Source: an uncultured Acetatifactor sp.
GTDB taxonomy: Bacteria; Bacillota; Clostridia; Lachnospirales; Lachnospiraceae
Assembly: GCA_910577235.1 (NCBI GenBank)
Contig: CAJTMX010000047.1
Coordinates: forward strand, 1 to 24,311
Direction: 5' to 3'
DNA length: 24,311 nt
The position numbers and the translations under genes are program-made. The notes under the pieces were generated by a model. That model was not told the DNA's origin. It ran no database searches and was given only the letters and a program-made list of their open reading frames with translations. This document shows, in pieces, positions 8,137 to 15,744 of this stretch (its first letter is position 1; each line of letters opens with the position of its first letter).

Positions 8137-8859
8137 ATGAAGATTATAGCCGCTACGCAAAAAGGTATTAATAAAACAGAAAATGAAGACTGCATTGTTG
8201 TTGGAAAATCCGTTTTGGCGGCAGGTATCCAGTCAAGTGAAATTGAGAGTGGATTTTTGGCAATTGCCGACGGTGTTGGAGGAAATAATGCCGGAGCAGT
8301 GGCTTCACACTTTGTTGCGAACAAAATCTGTACATTAACGGAAATAACAGTAGAAATATTACATACTATTAATGCGGAGCTACTGGCATTATCTATGGAG
8401 AAAACTGAATACAACGGTATGGCGACAACACTTTCGGGAATGCTGCTCAATTGTGGGAAGGCCTGCTTATTTAGTATAGGAAACACTCGCGTATATTTAT
8501 TGCGAGGAGGAAAATACCTGAAACAATTAACGATTGATGATACCATATTGAACTATTTGCTTGAGACGGGACAGCTTACCCCGGAAGGAACGGAAGGTTT
8601 TGACAGAAAAAATGAGATAACGGCATGTTTTGGCGGTGGAAGAGCAGATTTATTTAAGATTAAGCTCAGCGATATGGAATCTATTACCTGTCCAATACTG
8701 CTCACTTCAGACGGTATTCATGATTTTCTGTCTATTGACCAAATGGAAAATATTATGGGAGAGTATGGGCTTACAGAGATAGCCTGTGAGAAAATGATAT
8801 CCAAGGCAAGAGAGATGGGGTCTCATGATGATGCCAGCATAGTGCTGGGATATGTTTGA
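8137..8859 (+). CDS. PP2C-family protein phosphatase
   Basis: A 240-residue metal-dependent Ser/Thr phosphatase. PP2C motifs in order: NKTENED with Asp18, ADGVGGNNAG with Asp45, TSDGIHDF with Asp192, and SHDDASIV with Asp231/Asp232. These acidic residues hold the two metal ions in the family, so the enzyme looks active. There is no membrane segment or sensor domain; the length is that of a stand-alone catalytic domain. It starts 3 bases after the AAA+ stop and is the last gene of the AT-rich operon. It should reverse phosphorylation placed by the kinase at 806-2485. No terminator follows; the next gene's ribosome site begins at its stop codon. Confidence 0.93.
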   Translation: MKIIAATQKGINKTENEDCIVVGKSVLAAGIQSSEIESGFLAIADGVGGNNAGAVASHFVANKICTLTEITVEILHTINAELLALSMEKTEYNGMATTLSGMLLNCGKACLFSIGNTRVYLLRGGKYLKQLTIDDTILNYLLETGQLTPEGTEGFDRKNEITACFGGGRADLFKIKLSDMESITCPILLTSDGIHDFLSIDQMENIMGEYGLTEIACEKMISKAREMGSHDDASIVLGYV

Positions 8860-8872
8860 GGGGAGTGTCTCG

Positions 8873-9607
8873 ATGAGAAAGATCCTGAAAAATACAATAC
8901 TTACCACTTTAATACTGACTTTAACCGTTTCCACCGCCCTTTTGGTCTATCTGCATTTTTTCGCGCCGGATGACAACGACCTTTCCGGGGAGTGGGTCAC
9001 GGAGCTGGATATAACTGAGCAGGCTGTGGTCACAGCATATGCCTGGTTACAGGACATAGAGGCAGTGACCGTCTCTCTGGAGGATGTGGGCGCTCATATG
9101 CCGGAATTGACTGTGCAAGTCAACTTGGTTATGGAGCAGAGCAGCCAATCGGAGGGCACCTTCAGCAGCAATGTTCTGCCGGAAAGCTATGCCGTATGTG
9201 AACATGCGGCATATGAGGCGTTTGCCGGGGCTTTTCGGGAGCTTTTGACTGAGAGACTCCGCATGGCGGGTTATACGGGCGGCACGGATGAGGAAACCGT
9301 TGAAAGACTGGTGATTGAGACTTTCGGTATGCCGACAGTGTCTTATCTGATGTCTTACGGACCGGACCTGCTGCCTGCGCTGGAAGAGCTGCAGGCAGAG
9401 TATGACGGCAGCGGCGTCTATGCTGTCACGGATGATATTCTGACCAGGCAATATGAATCAGGTCGTCCCGGCATCGTCAGGGAGGAGCGCTTTGTCCGGA
9501 AGGATTCCAGCCTGATCCTCTCAGAGGACACCGGAGCCGCAATTCCCGGCCTATTTTCAGATCATTATCCGATACTGTACACTTTAAAACGGACACAGGT
9601 GAATTAA
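8873..9607 (+). CDS. Membrane-anchored extracytoplasmic protein, unrecognised
   Basis: A 244-residue protein with one N-terminal hydrophobic segment (about residues 8-30, ILTTLILTLTVSTALLVYL) after a short Lys/Arg-containing start, so the body lies outside the membrane. The segment has no lipobox Cys. The rest is acidic, beginning LSGEWVTELDITEQA, a pattern I associate with small secreted lipocalin-like proteins of Lachnospiraceae; this is a weak impression. The start ATG 8873 is chosen over 8852 because GAGGGGAG at 8858-8865 is correctly spaced. The composition is clearly more GC-rich than the PP2C gene that ends 13 bases earlier. It lies 56 bases before the D-Ala-D-Ala carboxypeptidase gene and may work at the cell wall with it. 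Confidence 0.7.
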   Translation: MRKILKNTILTTLILTLTVSTALLVYLHFFAPDDNDLSGEWVTELDITEQAVVTAYAWLQDIEAVTVSLEDVGAHMPELTVQVNLVMEQSSQSEGTFSSNVLPESYAVCEHAAYEAFAGAFRELLTERLRMAGYTGGTDEETVERLVIETFGMPTVSYLMSYGPDLLPALEELQAEYDGSGVYAVTDDILTRQYESGRPGIVREERFVRKDSSLILSEDTGAAIPGLFSDHYPILYTLKRTQVN

Positions 9608-9620
9608 TTGTCTATTTTGA

Positions 9621-9660
9621 CCAGCTCCGTCACTGGGGAAGGGAGTTGGGGAAAGGAGCT
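9621..9660 (+). promoter_or_regulatory. Mutually exclusive stems around the carboxypeptidase ribosome site
   Basis: CCAGCTCC at 9621-9628 can pair with GGAGTTGG at 9642-9649 (8 bp, one G-T). Its AGCTCC can instead pair perfectly with GGAGCT at 9655-9660, which covers the ribosome site of the next gene. Two alternative pairings, one of which hides the ribosome site, could control translation. No ligand-binding fold is recognised and the stems are short, so this may be chance. Confidence 0.22.
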
Positions 9661-9663
9661 CCG

Positions 9664-11106
9664 ATGAAAACGATCCTACGGAAAATAAGCCGCCTTATAC
9701 TGGCTGTATTTCTAATATGTTCCTTCCTGCCTGTCAGAGTATCCGCGGGGTATGATATCCCCGGAACCTGTCAGGTGCAGACGGATACCGGAGCCATATG
9801 CACGGTAAAAACGCTGGATCATGACTACGATCACAATACTTATTTTTCTCTGCGGGACATAGCCATGGTACTAAGGGATACAGACAAATGTTTCTCACTG
9901 GATATTACGAAAAATGCCGTATCTCTGAATATGGGAAACAATTATACGTCTGTGGGAGTGGAAAATGTCCCTTGGGAAAATGCCGAGAATCCGGATATCT
10001 CCCTGCGGCGGAACGAATTTAAGGTTAACGGGCAAAATGTATTTTACTACACTCTGATCCTGCGGCTGCCCTCCGGTCATTATGATTGCTTTATAATGGC
10101 AGCGGATCTGGCCATGATCCTGGATGTGGACATTACTGTTCCCGGGGAAGATGCATTAGAAATCCATACCCAGGAGCCGTTTTGTGTCTCACCCGCCGCT
10201 TTGGAACAGGCCGGGTATTTTTACGGAGTCAACGGCGTGTTGGTGGGAGACGCCACCACAGGGGAGATTTATTATACATATCAGTCCGATGAACCCTTCC
10301 CCATAGCCAGTACGTCAAAGCTAATGACATGCCTGTTGACTATGGAGGCCATTTCCGCAGGGCAGATAACCCCGGAGATGCAGATTATTGTCTCCGAGGC
10401 GGCCCAGGCGTTAGCCGTCTCAAACGACGGGGTGATTCCCCTGGAGGCAGGAGGCCAGATCACAGTCCGGGAACTTCTGTTGGGAGCCCTGCTGCCATCC
10501 AGCAATGAGTGCGCCCTGTCTCTGGCCGAAACGGTGGCCGGATCGGAGGAAACTTTTGTCCGGATGATGAATGACAAAGCCCAGGAATTGGGACTCTCCC
10601 AGGCGGTCTTTTTCAACAGCCACGGTCTGCCCTCCTACACGGAGGACCCCGTTCCCGCAAAGCGCCAGAACCGTATGAGCGCGGAGGATATGTTCCGGCT
10701 GGTGACTTATCTTTTGAGAGTCTACCCCCAGATCACGGATATCACTTCCCGGCAGGAGGCCACATTGGAATCCCTCGATCTGGAGGTGCGCAACAGCAAC
10801 CCCCTGCTGCGCAATATGCCTGAAGTCACCGGATTGAAAACAGGGACTACCAACAGGGCCGGGGCCTGCCTGGTCACATCTTTGACTGCGGGAGACGGGC
10901 TTGCGGAGCATGATCTGGTAGTCATCGTTCTGGGCACCGAGGATTCCATAGAAAGGGGGAGGGTATCGGGGCTGCTGGCCAGATACGCCCTGCGGGCTTA
11001 TTATACAGGCATGGAAAAAGAGGAGACAGGGATGGACGACATCCGGTTCCCTGTACATGCCGAGGCGGCGGTGGACCAGATTCTTCGGACAGCGGGAAAA
11101 CATTGA
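9664..11106 (+). CDS. Secreted D-alanyl-D-alanine carboxypeptidase (penicillin-binding protein)
   Basis: A 480-residue serine peptidase that trims the terminal D-Ala from peptidoglycan pentapeptides. A signal peptide ends near residue 28 (VRVSA-G). Residues about 30-180 contain a stretch like the copper-amine-oxidase N-terminal fold (YFSLRDIAMVLRD), a common wall-binding module in Clostridia. The peptidase domain follows with all three active-site motifs: SxxK at Ser216-Lys219 (STSK), SxN at 279-281 or 280-281 (SSN), and KTG at 392-394. The C-terminus lacks a clear amphipathic anchor. ATG 9664 is preceded by AAAGGAG; an upstream in-frame TTG is unlikely. It belongs to the DacF/DacB-like low-molecular-weight PBP class, but the exact symbol is not assignable. 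Confidence 0.9.
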   Translation: MKTILRKISRLILAVFLICSFLPVRVSAGYDIPGTCQVQTDTGAICTVKTLDHDYDHNTYFSLRDIAMVLRDTDKCFSLDITKNAVSLNMGNNYTSVGVENVPWENAENPDISLRRNEFKVNGQNVFYYTLILRLPSGHYDCFIMAADLAMILDVDITVPGEDALEIHTQEPFCVSPAALEQAGYFYGVNGVLVGDATTGEIYYTYQSDEPFPIASTSKLMTCLLTMEAISAGQITPEMQIIVSEAAQALAVSNDGVIPLEAGGQITVRELLLGALLPSSNECALSLAETVAGSEETFVRMMNDKAQELGLSQAVFFNSHGLPSYTEDPVPAKRQNRMSAEDMFRLVTYLLRVYPQITDITSRQEATLESLDLEVRNSNPLLRNMPEVTGLKTGTTNRAGACLVTSLTAGDGLAEHDLVVIVLGTEDSIERGRVSGLLARYALRAYYTGMEKEETGMDDIRFPVHAEAAVDQILRTAGKH

Positions 11107-11158
11107 CTTATATAATGGAGAGTGTGATGGGACTGCTTGTATTTTTCCGACTTTGGTC

Positions 11159-11187
11159 TTGACTGAATGGGCACAAGCTTATATCAT
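11159..11187 (+). promoter_or_regulatory. Sigma-A-type promoter for the chemoreceptor gene
   Basis: TTGACT at 11159-11164, a 17-base spacer and TATCAT at 11182-11187 give a good housekeeping promoter 62 bases before the chemoreceptor start. Transcription would begin near 11194. Confidence 0.6.
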
Positions 11188-11249
11188 AGTACTGGGAACA
11201 AGAGATTTTAATGACTATCAAACAATTATCAAACAGGGGGAGCGATGAA

Positions 11250-13223
11250 ATGAAAAGTATTCGTACCAAGATCACTTTATGCCTCATCTTAACTGTTCTG
11301 GTAGGATTGGTTGCATCTGGGATCTCCAGCATCATACCCAATTACAACAGCACCATGTCGACCGTGGAACAGATGATGAGCGAAACCGCAGTCCTCGCGG
11401 CGGGACGTGTGGAGCAGGAATTGACGGCTTACAAGAACGTGGTTATGGAGGTGGGCTGTATCCCGCAGCTGTCCGATCCGCGTGTGTCCGTGGATGAAAA
11501 AAAGACCCTGATCGATGGGCGTGTTTCCATGCATGATTTCCAGAGAGGAAATGTCATCGGTTTGGATGGTATCAGTATCTTTGACGGAAAAGATTACTCG
11601 GACCGTGAATATGTGCAGCGGGCCATGCAGGGCAATGTCTATGTGTCGGAACCTCTGATCAGCAAGATCACCGGGGAACTGTCCATTATGGTTGCGGCAC
11701 CTGTCTATGAGGATGGCGTATATGGCTCCTCCATTGTTGGCGTCGTGTATTTTGTGCCCCACGAGACCTTTTTGAACGATATTGTGTCTGCTATCCAGAT
11801 AGGTGAAAACAGCAGAGCCTATATGATCAACAAATCCGGCGACACCATCGCCGACATTACCCTTGACACGATCACGGTTCAGAACATAGAGACCGAGGCG
11901 CAGAGCGATCCGGCGCTGAGAGAGCTGGCTGCGATCCACACAGAAATGCGTCAGGGAGCAAACGGGTTCGGGGAATATGTCAGCGGAGAGGATAAGATGT
12001 TTGCGGCTTATGCGCCGGTAGAGGATACGGACGGTTGGAGCATCGCCGTTACCGCGCCTCAGCTAAATTATCTGGCTGCCACGCGCGATGCCATGGTCAT
12101 CAATATTTTGGTGATCGTCCTTGCCATAGTGATTTCCTCTGTGATCGCTCTGCTGCTGGCTGTGAATATCAGCAAACCGATGAAAGCCTGCGCGAACCGC
12201 ATGAAACTGCTGGTGGAAGGAGATCTGGAAACTCCCATGCCTAAGATAAGCAGTAAGGACGAAACGGGTATGCTGGCAAGGTCTACTGCCTCTCTGGTGG
12301 AGGGCCTCAGCACGGTGATCAACGATATCGGCTATCTGTTGACCGAGATGGCAAACCAGAATCTGGATGTACATACCATGCATGAAGAAGTATATGTGGG
12401 CAGTTTCGGAAATATTCTGCACTCCATGCGCAATATGAAGGCGGAGCTGAGCAATGCCATGCGCCAGGTCAACCGTTCCGCCGGGCAGGTGTCCTCGGCC
12501 AGTGATCAGTTGGCCTCAGGCGCGCAGATGCTTGGTCAGGGTACAACGGAACAGGCCAGTTCCGTGGAGGAGTTGGCGCAAAGGGTCAGAGAAATCTCCG
12601 AACAGGCCCAAAGTACCGCCAGCAGAGCTCAGGATGTCCGCGCGCAGACGCATCAGGCAGGTGAAAAAGTGTCTATGTGCAATCAGGAGATGCAGAATCT
12701 GGTGGAGGCTATGGACAGGATTCAGAACAGTTCCGTTGAGATTGTAAAGATACTGAAAACAATAGATGATATCGCGTTCCAGACCGATATACTGGCTTTG
12801 AACGCGGCAGTGGAAGCCGCCAGAGCCGGCGAGGCGGGGAAAGGTTTTGCCGTTGTGGCGGAAGAAGTGCGCAACCTTGCAGGCAAATCCGCCCAGGCCG
12901 CTCAGAATACCTCGGAGCTTATCGGCAATTCCACGGAAGCAGTACATACGGGAATGGAGATCGTTCAAAATACGGCGAATGTGCTGCTGGGCGTAGTGGA
13001 AAGTATTCAGACCGTGGTGAATTCCATCGACAGTATCGCCAACGTGGCCAATGAGCAATCGGAGGCGGTGCGGCAGGTTTCCGAGGGAATCACCCAGATA
13101 TCCGTTGTGGTCCAGAGCAACAGTGCCACAGCGGAAGAAAGTGCCGCCGCCAGCGAACAACTGTCTGCGGAGGCGGCCAGCTTAAAACAGCTGGTAGGTC
13201 AGTTCACACTGGCGTCAAATTGA
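11250..13223 (+). CDS. Methyl-accepting chemotaxis protein with Cache sensor domain
   Basis: A 657-residue transmembrane chemoreceptor. Membrane helix 1 covers about residues 8-28. An extracellular Cache-type sensor domain (about 30-275) includes GLDGISIFDGKDYSDREY and a following pattern typical of dCache_1. Helix 2 (about 282-304) ends in NISKPM, and a HAMP linker follows. The long signalling coiled-coil carries the conserved tip with DIAFQTDILALNAAVEAARA and the flanking FAVVAEEVRNLAGKSAQAA. No C-terminal CheR pentapeptide is seen. The chosen ATG lies behind CAGGGGGAG; an upstream in-frame ATG at 11211 has no ribosome site. It has its own promoter and a terminator that lies inside convergent thiE. 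The ligand cannot be told from sequence. Confidence 0.95.
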   Translation: MKSIRTKITLCLILTVLVGLVASGISSIIPNYNSTMSTVEQMMSETAVLAAGRVEQELTAYKNVVMEVGCIPQLSDPRVSVDEKKTLIDGRVSMHDFQRGNVIGLDGISIFDGKDYSDREYVQRAMQGNVYVSEPLISKITGELSIMVAAPVYEDGVYGSSIVGVVYFVPHETFLNDIVSAIQIGENSRAYMINKSGDTIADITLDTITVQNIETEAQSDPALRELAAIHTEMRQGANGFGEYVSGEDKMFAAYAPVEDTDGWSIAVTAPQLNYLAATRDAMVINILVIVLAIVISSVIALLLAVNISKPMKACANRMKLLVEGDLETPMPKISSKDETGMLARSTASLVEGLSTVINDIGYLLTEMANQNLDVHTMHEEVYVGSFGNILHSMRNMKAELSNAMRQVNRSAGQVSSASDQLASGAQMLGQGTTEQASSVEELAQRVREISEQAQSTASRAQDVRAQTHQAGEKVSMCNQEMQNLVEAMDRIQNSSVEIVKILKTIDDIAFQTDILALNAAVEAARAGEAGKGFAVVAEEVRNLAGKSAQAAQNTSELIGNSTEAVHTGMEIVQNTANVLLGVVESIQTVVNSIDSIANVANEQSEAVRQVSEGITQISVVVQSNSATAEESAAASEQLSAEAASLKQLVGQFTLASN

Positions 13224-13868
13224 GTCTTTGGGCCGCCGCCCCTTATAGCATTTTATCATAAGGGCGGCGGCCTGTTTTATATCCGGCTGTGCGATAACGG
13301 CGGATATCACCGCCAAACCGTTGATGCCCATGGGAGCGAAGAATTCTGCGTTTTCTCCGTTGATGCCCCCGATCACAACAATGGGCAAATCCACGGCTCT
13401 GCGAATCTTTTTCAGTTCTTCCATGGAGACGGGGACTGCGTCTGGTTTTGTCTTTGTGGGAAACATAGCTCCCACCCCCAGGTAATCGGCTCCGGCTTTT
13501 GCGGCGCTGTAAGCCTCTTGGACGCAGGAAACGGACACGCCCAGCAGCATATCCGTGCCTATAACTCTGCGGGCGATGCCTGCGGGGATATCGCTCTGGC
13601 CGATATGCACCCCCGCCGCGCCTACAGCCATGGCGATGTCCAGGCGGTCATTTATGATCAAGGGAGTATCGTACCGGTCGGTGACTTTCTTAGTCTTCCG
13701 CGCCAGATCATAAAAGTCACCGGAGCCGATATTTTTTTCCCTAAGCTGTATCATGGTACAGCCACCGAGGATTGCCTGTTCTACCGCCCGGGGCAGAGTA
13801 TTTGCACTCATAAGTAAGCGGTCTGTCACAAGATATAAGGAATAATCGATTTTCAAGTTTACCTCCAT
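13215..13868 (-). CDS. thiE: Thiamine-phosphate synthase
   Basis: A 217-residue TIM-barrel enzyme that joins HMP-pyrophosphate and thiazole phosphate into thiamine phosphate. Family motifs seen: IQLREKN, VHIGQSDIPA, GADYLGVGAMFPTKTK (phosphate and thiazole contacts) and VVIGGINGENA. The length fits the family (about 210). Bases 13868-13866 are an ATG without a ribosome site upstream. GGAGG at 13866-13862 is better spaced for an in-frame TTG at 13856, which would give 213 residues, so the start is uncertain by four codons. It is the last gene of a TPP-regulated operon, 62 bases after thiD. Its last 9 bases overlap the convergent chemoreceptor gene. Confidence 0.94.
   Translation of the reverse strand: MEVNLKIDYSLYLVTDRLLMSANTLPRAVEQAILGGCTMIQLREKNIGSGDFYDLARKTKKVTDRYDTPLIINDRLDIAMAVGAAGVHIGQSDIPAGIARRVIGTDMLLGVSVSCVQEAYSAAKAGADYLGVGAMFPTKTKPDAVPVSMEELKKIRRAVDLPIVVIGGINGENAEFFAPMGINGLAVISAVIAQPDIKQAAALMIKCYKGRRPKDSI
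13231..13280 (+). terminator. Terminator of the chemoreceptor gene, inside thiE
   Basis: GGCCGCCGCCCCTTAT at 13231-13246 pairs with ATAAGGGCGGCGGCC at 13258-13272, giving 15 base pairs with one bulged C, then TGTTTTAT. It sits 7 bases after the chemoreceptor stop and lies wholly within the 3' coding end of thiE on the other strand. Confidence 0.8.
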
Positions 13869-13930
13869 ATTTTTTTCATCAACCGGCTTGCAGTCGGTAA
13901 TTCTCCTGCAAATCAGTCCATGACTACGCG

Positions 13931-14764
13931 TTAATCGGTTTTTTGTGTATACGTTTCATTCTTTTGTCCCGTAAGTCCGAACTTGTAAATATGATAAAAA
14001 TGGTGTGTGGGGCCGCAGCCTTTTCCGATATCCAGGGAGTGTTCGATGGCCATTGTCACATAAGCTTTTGCCTGCCGGACCGCCTCCCGCAGGTCCATGC
14101 CGTTTGCCAGCAGCGCGGCGATCGCGGAAGAAAAGGTACAGCCGGTTCCGTGCGTATTTTTTGTATTGATCCTGGCTGCGTCAAAATGATAGATATCTTT
14201 CCCGTCAAACAGAACGTCAAGAGCGCTCCGGGAGGAATGTCCCCCTTTGACAACAACGGCCTTACAGCCCATCCTGCATATTTCTATTGCCGCATTCTCC
14301 ATGGCGCGAACGGAACCGATTTTTTTCCCGGTCATCTGCTCGGCCTCGGGAATGTTCGGTGTCAGGACATCGGCCAGAGGGAGGAGGGTTTGGTTCAATG
14401 TTCTGACAGCGGCTTTTTCCATGAGGGGACAGCCGTTCTTGGCATACATAACCGGATCGATCACTATATTCGCGGGGTGGTAGTATTTCAGCTTTGCGGT
14501 CACCTCCTCCATGCATTGGGGGCTGGACAGCATACCCACTTTGACGGCATCCACTTCTATGTCCTCAAAGACGGCATCGATCTGTTTTGCAACCATTACC
14601 GGGGAGATATCCGTGATGGCGAGAACTCTGCTTGTATTTTCCGCCACAACCGATGCGATGACACTCATCCCATACACTCCGAGAGCGGAAAATGTCTTTA
14701 AGTCTGCCTGTATTCCCGCTCCGCCGCTGCAGTCAGAACCCGCAATGCTCAGTACCTTTTTCAT
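13931..14764 (-). CDS. thiD: Hydroxymethylpyrimidine/phosphomethylpyrimidine kinase
   Basis: A 277-residue ribokinase-fold enzyme that phosphorylates HMP to HMP-P and then HMP-PP, the pyrimidine half of thiamine. It opens with the diagnostic SIAGSDCSGGAGIQADLKTF. TPNIPEAEQMTG, VVVKGGH and the anion-hole/catalytic GTGCTFSSAIAA follow. ATG 14764 has GGAAGGAGG just upstream; the longer open frame to 14920 is overlap with tenA and not used. The gene overlaps tenA by 32 bases, which implies coupled translation. It supplies HMP-PP to ThiE encoded just downstream. No thiazole-branch genes (thiG, thiS, thiM) are in the window. Confidence 0.95.
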   Translation of the reverse strand: MKKVLSIAGSDCSGGAGIQADLKTFSALGVYGMSVIASVVAENTSRVLAITDISPVMVAKQIDAVFEDIEVDAVKVGMLSSPQCMEEVTAKLKYYHPANIVIDPVMYAKNGCPLMEKAAVRTLNQTLLPLADVLTPNIPEAEQMTGKKIGSVRAMENAAIEICRMGCKAVVVKGGHSSRSALDVLFDGKDIYHFDAARINTKNTHGTGCTFSSAIAALLANGMDLREAVRQAKAYVTMAIEHSLDIGKGCGPTHHFYHIYKFGLTGQKNETYTQKTD

Positions 14765-15425
14765 GTGCGCCTCCTTCCAGACGATAAACCATATTCCAAA
14801 AATCCAGTTCCAGCAAACTGGCCTTCTCAAAGATGCGGTGTAGATTCGTATGCTCCGGCGCGGATAGGTTCTCACATTTCCGATCCGCGTAGGCACACCA
14901 TTTCCGGCAGTCTTCGGCATATTGGCTGTCCGCGTAATCCTGTATGAAATCCCGGTATCCTGAACGCAGGCTTTCCGGCTCAGCGGCGATTTTTCGGAAG
15001 ATATAGCTGTAACTCAGCATACATGGCAGTACTGCCATAAGTATCTCCAGGCTGTTTCCACGCTCCGCCACCTGAAACAGGAATTCGATATAACTCCGGG
15101 TTTCGGGCAGTGGAGAAACGGACTCGATATCGCCGTCCGTCATACCGAATCGTTTCAGATAATTTAACCGCACAGCCGATTCCGCATCTGTGACAAAGCC
15201 CAGAATAGAGTAATAGAGCTGGATATCCTTTAGGGTGGTTGCATGATAGATCGCTTTTCCGTATATGCGGGCATAGTTTTTCAGATAGATGCTGTCCTGT
15301 ATCATATAAATCTTAAAGCTTTCCGGGCGTAAGCTTCCGCGCTTTAAATCCTGTACAAACGGGGCGGCAATACATCTGTCCCAGATGGGCATGTTGCGGC
15401 TTAGAACTTCTTCCATAAACGACAT
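14733..15425 (-). CDS. tenA: TenA-family aminopyrimidine aminohydrolase (thiaminase II)
   Basis: A 230-residue helical enzyme of the TenA/thiaminase II family, which salvages HMP from degraded thiamine (aminopyrimidine hydrolysis). The key residues fall at the positions known for B. subtilis TenA: Asp44 in YMIQDSIYL, the nucleophile Cys135 in LPCMLSYSY, and a Glu at 206 in LLELDFWNMVY. The start ATG 15425 follows AAGGAG with 8-base spacing. It is the first gene of the tenA-thiD-thiE operon under a TPP riboswitch. Together the three make a salvage route from pyrimidine to thiamine phosphate. The C-terminal tail of about 15 residues lies in the overlap with thiD. Confidence 0.93.
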   Translation of the reverse strand: MSFMEEVLSRNMPIWDRCIAAPFVQDLKRGSLRPESFKIYMIQDSIYLKNYARIYGKAIYHATTLKDIQLYYSILGFVTDAESAVRLNYLKRFGMTDGDIESVSPLPETRSYIEFLFQVAERGNSLEILMAVLPCMLSYSYIFRKIAAEPESLRSGYRDFIQDYADSQYAEDCRKWCAYADRKCENLSAPEHTNLHRIFEKASLLELDFWNMVYRLEGGAHEKGTEHCGF

Positions 15426-15457
15426 CTTTTTTTCTCCTTATAGTCTTGCATTTATAA

Positions 15458-15494
15458 ATAAAAAATAGAGCCTCCATAAGAAATTAGAAGCTCT
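15458..15494 (-). terminator. Riboswitch-controlled terminator before tenA
   Basis: Read on the minus strand, AGAGCTTC at 15494-15487 pairs with GAGGCTCT at 15474-15467 (one mismatch), then A and a T run to about 15458. It lies between the TPP aptamer and tenA, as expected for transcriptional attenuation when TPP is bound. Confidence 0.65.
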
Positions 15495-15519
15495 TTCAGA
15501 CGCAAAACGGCGTAAGAAA

Positions 15520-15599
15520 TTGCTTCCCTACGCCGGTATTAGCCGACAGGTCCAGAGGTCAGGTCTTAACCTTTTTCAACTTGTTCAGTTCCCTCGCAA
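15520..15599 (-). promoter_or_regulatory. TPP riboswitch (THI element)
   Basis: On the minus strand the 3' half of the aptamer is clear: ACCTG-TCGG-CTAATA-CCGG-CGTAGGGAAG, the THI-box core that binds the pyrophosphate of TPP. The ends TTGC (15599-15596) and GCAA (15523-15520) close P1. GAGG/CCTC forms P2 and AACT/AGTT forms P3, and an extra small hairpin AGGT-TAAG-ACCT is like that in many clostridial versions. The junction that senses the pyrimidine ring reads TTGAAA (15579-15574) where CTGAGA is usual. Downstream, CGGCGTA (15535-15529 region) can pair with TACGCCG at 15514-15508, an alternative stem that would break the aptamer. It controls tenA-thiD-thiE. Confidence 0.9.
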
Positions 15600-15619
15600 A
15601 CTCAGTTTATTCAATATTT

Positions 15620-15660
15620 TACTGTATAGACAGTATAGGACTTGGGAGAGCGGAAGTCAA
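15620..15660 (-). promoter_or_regulatory. Sigma-A promoter of the thiamine operon, with palindrome
   Basis: On the minus strand TTGACT (15660-15655), a 17-base spacer and TATACT (15637-15632) make a strong promoter, about 30 bases before the TPP aptamer. An inverted repeat, TACTGT-ATAG-ACAGTA at 15620-15635, covers the -10 box and start site and might be an operator. Confidence 0.72.
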
Positions 15661-15744
15661 TAGTTTTCGTGAAATTTTGCATTGCCATTGTATGGCAGAG
15701 GGACAAGAAAAGAATATTTGAATGGTTCCGCAAATAGTTTTTCA

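Noticed and set aside
806..8859. A type VI secretion locus
   Set aside because: Kinase, FHA, PP2C and Clp-type ATPase fit its control genes, but no sheath, tube, spike or membrane-complex gene is present, and the organism looks Gram-positive.
10420..11103. A 227-residue reading frame antisense to the carboxypeptidase gene
   Set aside because: It is a shadow of a gene with all three active-site motifs; no supporting ribosome site or family.
12516..13160. A 214-residue reading frame antisense to the chemoreceptor
   Set aside because: It is His/Gly/Leu-rich with no motif, and mirrors the codon pattern of the strongly supported chemoreceptor.
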